From Amycolatopsis eburnea (GTDB lineage Bacteria; Actinomycetota; Actinomycetes; Mycobacteriales; Pseudonocardiaceae): 64,000 nt of DNA. The DNA is taken from NCBI RefSeq assembly GCF_003937945.1, contig NZ_RSEC01000059.1, forward strand, positions 62,001-126,000, in the 5' to 3' direction. The translations under genes and the position numbers were made by a program. Below the pieces are notes generated by a model, which worked only from the letters and a program-made list of their open reading frames with translations, did not search any database and was not told the origin of the DNA. Positions 59,501 through 64,000 of this stretch are shown here, piece after piece. Each line of letters starts with the position of its first letter. Within the stretch, counting starts at the first letter, position 1.

Positions 59501-60361
59501 TCAAGGACTATCGGTCTTGCTGGGAAGATCTCCGGGGTTCGCTCCGCGCGGAAGGCCCTTTTCGGCTTTTACCCTCTTGAAATGTTCTTGCAGGGCGCGA
59601 GCGCTCAAGTTTCGATCTACGGGCAGTTGGACCTTATCCCTGTAAAAGTTGGTTTTTCCTATCCTTGTGCGAGTGTCAAGTCGATAGTTGATACGTAGCC
59701 ACCGATAGCCGTAGAAACTCCAGGCTTCCTCTATGGTGCGCCTGGACTGGCTAATATTGACGAGCATGTCGCCTTTCCAAAGGCTTCCTCCGGAAAATCC
59801 ATCCTCGTTTGATTGCTTCATAAGATCATAGATATCCAGGCGAATCTCAAGCCATATGCTTAGGTGTGGCGGGTAAGGCTGATTCGGGTCATCGAGATAT
59901 TCGATGACTGAAGTTGGGATCTTAACACGATCTTCCGCAAGTCTGCAGCAGATATACTTTACGATGTAGCGCTCAAGTAGTTTGCGGCGACTAGTCCAGT
60001 TTGCCCCGAAGATGTGGGACAGTTCGAACGACTGATCGGCAACGATCCTGTCTTCGTGTTCGCGAATGTAGGTCATAAACTCGTCGTAGGCTAGATCGAA
60101 TGGCTGGCTGCGAGCATTGTTGCAGTTGGCGCATAGGTTCTTCTCGAACTTCACATTCTTAGAGTTCGATCCTTGAATTCTTATTTCTGTTCCGTCGACT
60201 ACCCGCACCACTGCGTCATGGTCACGCCAAGTCCCAGACCCGAACTCACGGTTCAAATCCGAGCGCTTATATCGGTGTTCGCGTGAGTCGGCGACTGCGC
60301 CGCACCACCAGCACTTTCCGCCGTAGTCATGTCGAACATCGTCGGGTATGTTGCCTTGCAA
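59501..60361 (-). CDS. HNH-type endonuclease-like partner of the OLD ATPase
   Basis: 286 residues. N-terminal treble-clef HNH signature: Cys17/Cys20 (CWWCG), Glu28-His29 (SREHRYKRSDL), Cys77/Cys80-Asn81 (LCANCNNARSQPFD). The remaining 200 residues form a helical, aromatic-rich domain (LERYIVKYICCRLAEDR, IWLEIRLDIYDL) without known match. Markedly AT-rich coding. It lies 42 bases downstream of the ATPase stop on the same strand, so the two are cotranscribed. ATPase plus HNH is the layout of Septu-type defence, but this ATPase also has a TOPRIM domain. Confidence 0.75.
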   Translation of the reverse strand: MQGNIPDDVRHDYGGKCWWCGAVADSREHRYKRSDLNREFGSGTWRDHDAVVRVVDGTEIRIQGSNSKNVKFEKNLCANCNNARSQPFDLAYDEFMTYIREHEDRIVADQSFELSHIFGANWTSRRKLLERYIVKYICCRLAEDRVKIPTSVIEYLDDPNQPYPPHLSIWLEIRLDIYDLMKQSNEDGFSGGSLWKGDMLVNISQSRRTIEEAWSFYGYRWLRINYRLDTRTRIGKTNFYRDKVQLPVDRNLSARALQEHFKRVKAEKGLPRGANPGDLPSKTDSP

Positions 60362-60403
60362 TGGGCCTCCTGATTGCTTACTAGGGTTAATCGAACTGAT
60401 CGC

Positions 60404-62122
60404 TCAACTTGTCAAAGCTGGTTGGAATGCGGATGTTGTGGGTGTGTTCGAGCTTAGGCGCTGCTCGTGCCAGGTTAACGCCGTCTCTGCTGCATCCATC
60501 AAGGCAATCCAACGCTTGGCCCAATCGAGGCCGGTTGATGATTCAGCTGTTCGCATCAGAAGTCCTAGAAGACTCCGCTTGTGAGCGTCCTTCACTTGAA
60601 ACGGAAGAAGGTTGCCCGAAACATCCGTGGAGATATCTACGAACCATGTCGCGTGTTTGCCCCCTGCGTCTATGATCCATTCATCGGGGAACAAGCCTTC
60701 CAGGGCGAACCTGTCGCGAACGACCAAATAGTCTTGTCCTGACTGAAAGGGGATACTCTTTTGGCCAAAGAACTGGTTTAGATCTCTTCGCTCTTTGTCG
60801 CCGGCGGGATCACCGTCGAAAATGCAGACTGCTGCGCGTTCGTCTCTTATCATGGAAAAAGTTGCGCGGACGAAGCTGCCTAGACCTCGCACTCCGCCGA
60901 AATCTAAGATAGACGCGGCCCGTAGTCGCGGCCAGCTTCGTTCCATCTTGTCTGAAGTTGCTGCAAGAAACCAGTCGACAGCCTCTCGGTCCGTTGGTCC
61001 TTCTACTAAAATATTAAACTCAGTGAGGTTGAAATAGTCGGAGAACCTGACGCCTAGCGACTTGCGAAGAGCGGCTGTTGCTTCTGCGTACGTGGTGAAC
61101 CGAACGACGTTTGTGTTTCTTCCGGTCAACTCGGTGCCGACTGTTCGGGATGGGTCCTGGGGTACGAATGAAAGAGAGTGAGTGCTGGTAACGACCAGCG
61201 ACTTTTCGGATAGGCGTCCAAGGATAGAACGTGAAGTTGTCGTCAGTTCTGGATGAAGGTATGACTCTGGCTCTTCGAGTAGCCATATGGACGACTTGCC
61301 AAGCTTAGCTTCCTCGTCTGTAACCCACGAGAAGCTTGCAAGAATCGCCGTCGTCTGAATGCCGAGTCCTTTGCTAAATATTGGGGTTAGATACGGGTCG
61401 CTCATGTTGAAGTCGAAGCCGGACAAGAATTCTTTCGATTTGGGGAGGTCGAAAGACGTGGAGATGTTCTTGAGTCCTGCGGCTTGGAGTTCTGCTGTAA
61501 TGCTGCTGGATACTAGTTGAAGTTCTCTTCGAATCTCCGCGACGTGTGGCTGGATTACTGTTTGCGCAACCCTGCGAAGGAATGGTGTGAGTACTTCCTC
61601 GTATATCTCAGTGACGTTCTTTGCTGATGGTACGTAGTGAATCGCGAATTTTCCCAGTAGGTCGGTTACCAGTTGGCGTTGCAGGCGTGATATCTGGACC
61701 TTGCCGGAGTTATCACGGGGTTTCCGCAAATTGGGAAAGAACTGATAGACCGGGACGCCGCTTGGGCTGAAGACCAGGTTTAGGGTAAACGATGAACTGC
61801 CGCGACTACGTTCATAAAGTCCAAGTAGCTTATCCAGTTGCTGATAAATCGACCAGTCTGGGCTGTCGGGTCCGGAATCGTCCCCTTCGAATGTGGCAAC
61901 CATGCTAGTTTTTACATTGCCACCGCTGAAAGGTTTATCTATCGCGACGTCATATCGGCCGTCATTATCGTGTCCGATAAAAAATAAGAGTATTGATCTC
62001 AGTAAGCTTGTTTTTCCTGTATTGTTTGGGCCGACGATAGTCAGGCTCGATTCGAGTGGCAACACTTGCTCGGCGGCTCCAATGGTTCGGTAATGCCGTA
62101 CCCGAAGACCAACTAAGCGCAT
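60404..62122 (-). CDS. OLD-family ATPase-TOPRIM nuclease (candidate phage defence)
   Basis: 572 residues. N-terminal ABC/SMC-like ATPase: Walker A GPNNTGKT (31-38), signature region SKGLGIQTTA (250-259), Walker B IWLLEEPESYLHPE (279-292), and H-switch TSTHS (312-316). C-terminal TOPRIM: Glu374 (LVEGPTD) and Asp436/Asp438 (IFDGDPAGDKERR). This is the layout of OLD nucleases, including the GajA type. No UvrD-like helicase (GajB) follows; instead an HNH gene does. AT-rich compared with the chromosome, sign of transfer. Confidence 0.88.
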   Translation of the reverse strand: MRLVGLRVRHYRTIGAAEQVLPLESSLTIVGPNNTGKTSLLRSILLFFIGHDNDGRYDVAIDKPFSGGNVKTSMVATFEGDDSGPDSPDWSIYQQLDKLLGLYERSRGSSSFTLNLVFSPSGVPVYQFFPNLRKPRDNSGKVQISRLQRQLVTDLLGKFAIHYVPSAKNVTEIYEEVLTPFLRRVAQTVIQPHVAEIRRELQLVSSSITAELQAAGLKNISTSFDLPKSKEFLSGFDFNMSDPYLTPIFSKGLGIQTTAILASFSWVTDEEAKLGKSSIWLLEEPESYLHPELTTTSRSILGRLSEKSLVVTSTHSLSFVPQDPSRTVGTELTGRNTNVVRFTTYAEATAALRKSLGVRFSDYFNLTEFNILVEGPTDREAVDWFLAATSDKMERSWPRLRAASILDFGGVRGLGSFVRATFSMIRDERAAVCIFDGDPAGDKERRDLNQFFGQKSIPFQSGQDYLVVRDRFALEGLFPDEWIIDAGGKHATWFVDISTDVSGNLLPFQVKDAHKRSLLGLLMRTAESSTGLDWAKRWIALMDAAETALTWHEQRLSSNTPTTSAFQPALTS

Positions 62123-62731
62123 TGCGTACCTCGCTCGCTGTAACTTTGTTTGTATCCAGCCCCGGCGTTGCCGAATTTGGCTCTATGGGATCAAGGCGCG
62201 CCGCCAGCGGCGGCGCGCACGTCACCACCCGTGCGGCGGGCCCGCCCGCATGCGACACGGACGGCCTGCCGCTCCGCTTCGGCCGCCGGTCGCCGGGCGA
62301 CCCGCCGGAGGGCCGGCCGCGCACGCGCGCCGCCGCGAGCTGGTTGATCCACTCGTCCCCATACGCCCAGAGACGTCGGCGAGTCGATCGGTGTTACGCC
62401 GTTCGGCGTCACGATCGGGTGACCCGCTCCCTCGTCAGCGATCGTTTAACACCGGCCGACCGCCATCAAGGGCGCCTACGGCGTCGCTACGCGATGGACG
62501 CAAGCGCCCACCCTTGACACCGACCCTCCGGCGCTAACAGCTGCAGGGACGAGGAAGACGGGGGAGAGCTGCCACCAGGCCAGACAGGCACAGGGGCAGC
62601 GAGAAGCCAGGCCGTCTACAGGCCGTCAGACGTCCAGACAGGCCCGGACGCGACCGGGCCCAACAGACGCAAAAGAGCAGGTCAGAGGCGGTTAGCCCAA
62701 GAACGCCCCCATGCCCACTGACCGCCTGGAT
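62123..62731. other. Right-end non-coding region of the element with a strong hairpin
   Basis: About 600 bases with no convincing gene. A GC-rich hairpin GCGCGCCGCC-AGC-GGCGGCGCGC lies at 62196-62218. The segment 62196-62518 returns abruptly to high GC and may be the decayed remnant of a deleted module. The right arm site is at 62607-62628. No recombinase sequence was found in any frame. Confidence 0.6.
62607..62628 (+). repeat. Putative recombinase arm site, right
   Basis: Direct-orientation partner of 56158-56179, 103 bases inside attR. Same two-unit CAGGCCGTC structure. Confidence 0.6.
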
Positions 62732-62765
62732 AGTTCATGAACAAGAAACCAATCCGCCTCTGACC
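62732..62765 (+). repeat. attR-like direct repeat
   Basis: Second copy of the 34-bp sequence, including a duplicate TGA, immediately followed by the 3' end of the TetX-like gene (stop at 62768). Confidence 0.9.
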
Positions 62766-62767
62766 CC

Positions 62768-63877
62768 TCAGCTCGGCTGGAAGAACTCCAGCAACCGCCG
62801 GCTCGCGTCCGGGGACATCAGCAGTTCCTGCATCTCCGCCGACATCCGCGCGGCCGCCCCCGTCCGCTCGTACATCTCCCGCTCGTACTCAGCCACCGCC
62901 ACCGGAATGTCCCCCGGATGAGCAGCGAGCGCGAGACCCAACACCGCGCCGTCGAGGAGAGCCATGTTCGCCCCCTCGCCCACCGGCGGCATCAGGTGGG
63001 CCGCGTCGCCGATCAGGGTCACGTCCGGCCGGGACGGCCAAGTGAAGCCGGGTGGGAGGGTGGGGAGTGCGCGGGGGATGACCGTGTCGTCGCAGGCCTC
63101 GATCAGCGCTGTGATGCTCGGGTGCCAGCCGGGGAGGAGGGCGATCAGGCGGGCGCGGGCGGCGGCCGGGTCGTCGAACGGGATCGCGGCCGTGGTGAAC
63201 CAGTTCTCGTCCGTGTTGTAGAAGTTGATGCCGATGCGGACGCGGCCGTCGCCGTTGCGTTGGGCGGCCAGGGAAATGCCGTTGCCGAACACCCAGTAGT
63301 TGCCGCGGCCGACCATGGCCGCCAGGTGTGGGTGGGTGTGGTCGATGTCGGGGATGCCGACCTCGACCATGTTCTGGCCGAGGTGCGCCGGGCGGGTGTC
63401 GGTGAGCAGGGCGCGCACCCGCGACTGGGCGCCGTCCGCGCCGACCAGCAGGTCGTACGTCGCCGTGTTGCCGTTCGCGAAGTGGACGACGCCGTCGGCC
63501 GCCGACGTGAACGCGTGGTCCCAGCGCACCGTGCCGTCGGGGAGGGAATCGAGCAGCAGGTCGCGCAGGTCGGCGCGGTCGACCTCCGGGCGCAGCATCG
63601 GCGCGTCGTCGGGGGTGTCCTCCTGGAGCAGGAGGGTGCCGTCCGGTTCGAGGAGGCGCATGTCCTGGCCTTCGCCGCGGGCGATCTCGAAGAAGCGGTC
63701 GAGCAAGCCGGCTTCGCGCAGCGCTCGCTGCCCGGAATGGATGTCCAGCATGCCGCCCTGGCCGCGGGCCTCGCGTGACGGCTCCCGCTCGTACACGACG
63801 GCGTCGATCCCGTTGACGTGCAGCACCCGGGCCAGGGCCAAGCCGCCCACGCCCGCCCCCACGATGGCAATCCCCAT
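62768..63877 (-). CDS. TetX-like FAD-dependent monooxygenase
   Basis: 369 residues. FAD motif GAGVGG (7-12), then VVYEREPSREARGQGGMLDI, which is the TetX YERD-REAR-GGTLDLH region, and LIGDAAHLMPPVGEGANMAL, the second FAD motif. TetX-group enzymes hydroxylate tetracyclines and other substrates. The ATG at 63877 is 66 bases from the start of the divergent TetR gene, with palindromic operators between. The gene is chromosomal flank beyond attR; its stop lies 2 bases after the repeat. Confidence 0.88.
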   Translation of the reverse strand: MGIAIVGAGVGGLALARVLHVNGIDAVVYEREPSREARGQGGMLDIHSGQRALREAGLLDRFFEIARGEGQDMRLLEPDGTLLLQEDTPDDAPMLRPEVDRADLRDLLLDSLPDGTVRWDHAFTSAADGVVHFANGNTATYDLLVGADGAQSRVRALLTDTRPAHLGQNMVEVGIPDIDHTHPHLAAMVGRGNYWVFGNGISLAAQRNGDGRVRIGINFYNTDENWFTTAAIPFDDPAAARARLIALLPGWHPSITALIEACDDTVIPRALPTLPPGFTWPSRPDVTLIGDAAHLMPPVGEGANMALLDGAVLGLALAAHPGDIPVAVAEYEREMYERTGAAARMSAEMQELLMSPDASRRLLEFFQPS

Positions 63878-63894
63878 GACGTCCTCCGATTCAC

Positions 63895-63918
63895 TGTATC
63901 GATCGATACACTGTATCG
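63895..63918. promoter_or_regulatory. TetR-type operators between tetX-like and tetR-like genes
   Basis: Perfect palindrome TGTATCGATCGATACA (63895-63910) overlapped by a second dyad CGATAC-ACT-GTATCG (63904-63918). They lie midway in the 66-bp divergent promoter, as expected for a TetR repressor of both genes. Confidence 0.8.
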
Positions 63919-63943
63919 CAGCGGGCGTTGTATTGTCCGCGGC

Positions 63944-64000
63944 ATGGTGGTGTGGGAGCGGCCGGAGCCGCCGGAACGGCCGGTTCCGGCCCCGCTGAGC
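63944..64000 (+). CDS. TetR-family regulator, N-terminus only (cut by window end)
   Basis: Nineteen codons from the ATG at 63944: MVVWERPEPPERPVPAPLS. This is a common N-terminal leader of actinobacterial TetR proteins of the TetR_C class, just before the HTH. Identity is inferred from that leader, the divergent TetX-like gene and the operator palindromes. Confidence 0.6.
   Translation, partial: MVVWERPEPPERPVPAPLS

Larger units (their letters stand above)
56099..62765. mobile_element. Integrated element (AICE-derived or CIME-like) in the 3' end of an aldehyde dehydrogenase gene
   Basis: 34-bp direct repeats bound a region of about 6.6 kb whose genes are of accessory type and whose GC content drops strongly in 59.0-62.1 kb. 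Contents from left: XRE regulator, small element genes (one frameshifted), XRE-like/Nudix pair, OLD-type ATPase and HNH protein. No integrase, excisionase, RepSA-like or FtsK/Tra protein is visible, so it cannot move on its own evidence. Loss of the integration/transfer module, or mobilisation in trans, is inferred. Across the joint, the flanking genes (dehydrogenase and TetX-like monooxygenase) would be tightly convergent without it. Confidence 0.85.

Noticed and set aside
59501..62122. Classification as Gabija
   Set aside because: The OLD-like ATPase fits GajA, but no UvrD-like GajB follows; the neighbour is an HNH protein.
62056..62517. Open frame near attR that might have been an integrase or excisionase
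   Set aside because: It has no recombinase motifs (no R-H-R-Y set, no resolvase serine), it starts inside the ATPase gene and has random composition.
62624..62632. CGTCAGACG near attR as another member of the palindromic repeat family
   Set aside because: Only the 9-mer is present, with no flanking AAGG-CCTT blocks or longer arms; chance is sufficient.

Overview
The window is about 72 % GC by eye. Almost every gene uses G/C at the third codon position, with many GTG starts and 4-base ATGA/GTGA stop-start overlaps. The gene set (EthA-type Baeyer-Villiger monooxygenase, DrrAB-like ABC exporter, Ser/Thr kinase, WYL, PadR, TetR and PucR-type regulators, deazaflavin-dependent reductase, many secreted hydrolases with Tat or Sec signals) points to a filamentous actinomycete. 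An Amycolatopsis-like member of Pseudonocardiaceae is the best guess, but this is inference. No rRNA, tRNA or CRISPR array was recognised.

Layout, left part. 1-2951: end of a D-glucarate catabolic operon (glucarate dehydratase C-terminus, an unrecognised TIM-barrel-like protein, ketoglutarate-semialdehyde dehydrogenase). 3109-7077: secreted PL8 polysaccharide lyase, EthA-like monooxygenase and a cysteine-free L36 (rpmJ) gene. 7150-14341: five-gene minus-strand operon coding SWIM zinc finger, DUF5691-like, MoxR AAA+, DUF5682-like and VWA proteins. 14433-19396: PadR/GyrI-like pair, SRPBCC-acyl-CoA synthetase fusion, and divergent WYL/VOC pair. 19486-28720: polyhydroxybutyrate-related genes (3-hydroxybutyrate dehydrogenase, MHS transporter, GAF/PucR regulator, extracellular PHB depolymerase, tannase/oligomer-hydrolase-like esterase) and a GH6 cellulase.

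Layout, middle. 29029-32530: a phosphoesterase/MFS/beta-propeller operon. 32767-35987: five overlapping genes forming a flavin/heme/Fe-S electron-transfer operon (tiny membrane protein, ApbE flavin transferase, ferric-reductase-like diheme protein, NuoF-like protein, ferredoxin). Then a sirtuin and a glycopeptide-type glycosyltransferase with a relic of a duplicated 3' end. 38690-40556: papain-like protease, a standalone paralogue of its C-terminal domain, and a chagasin-like protease inhibitor. 41201-53770: kinase, ABC exporter, OsmC, M4 metalloprotease, MsrA, STAS, LysR, an ESX-like candidate effector and an L,D-transpeptidase.

Layout, right part. The 3' end of an aldehyde dehydrogenase gene (54769-56130) carries a 34-bp sequence that recurs with one mismatch at 62732-62765. 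The roughly 6.6 kb between the copies is interpreted as an integrated element. It holds an XRE regulator, small element-type genes, an XRE-like/Nudix pair resembling the pSAM2 exclusion logic, and a markedly AT-richer cargo of an OLD-type ATPase-TOPRIM nuclease with an HNH protein (candidate phage defence). No integrase, replication or transfer gene is visible, so it looks like a cis-mobilisable or decayed element. Past it come a TetX-like flavoprotein monooxygenase and its divergent TetR regulator, cut by the window end.

A second theme is a family of palindromic repeats with a CGTC(A/T)GACG centre. Two are intergenic 85-bp copies, one lies at the junction of two coupled genes, and one is a perfect 55-bp palindrome inside the apbE reading frame.
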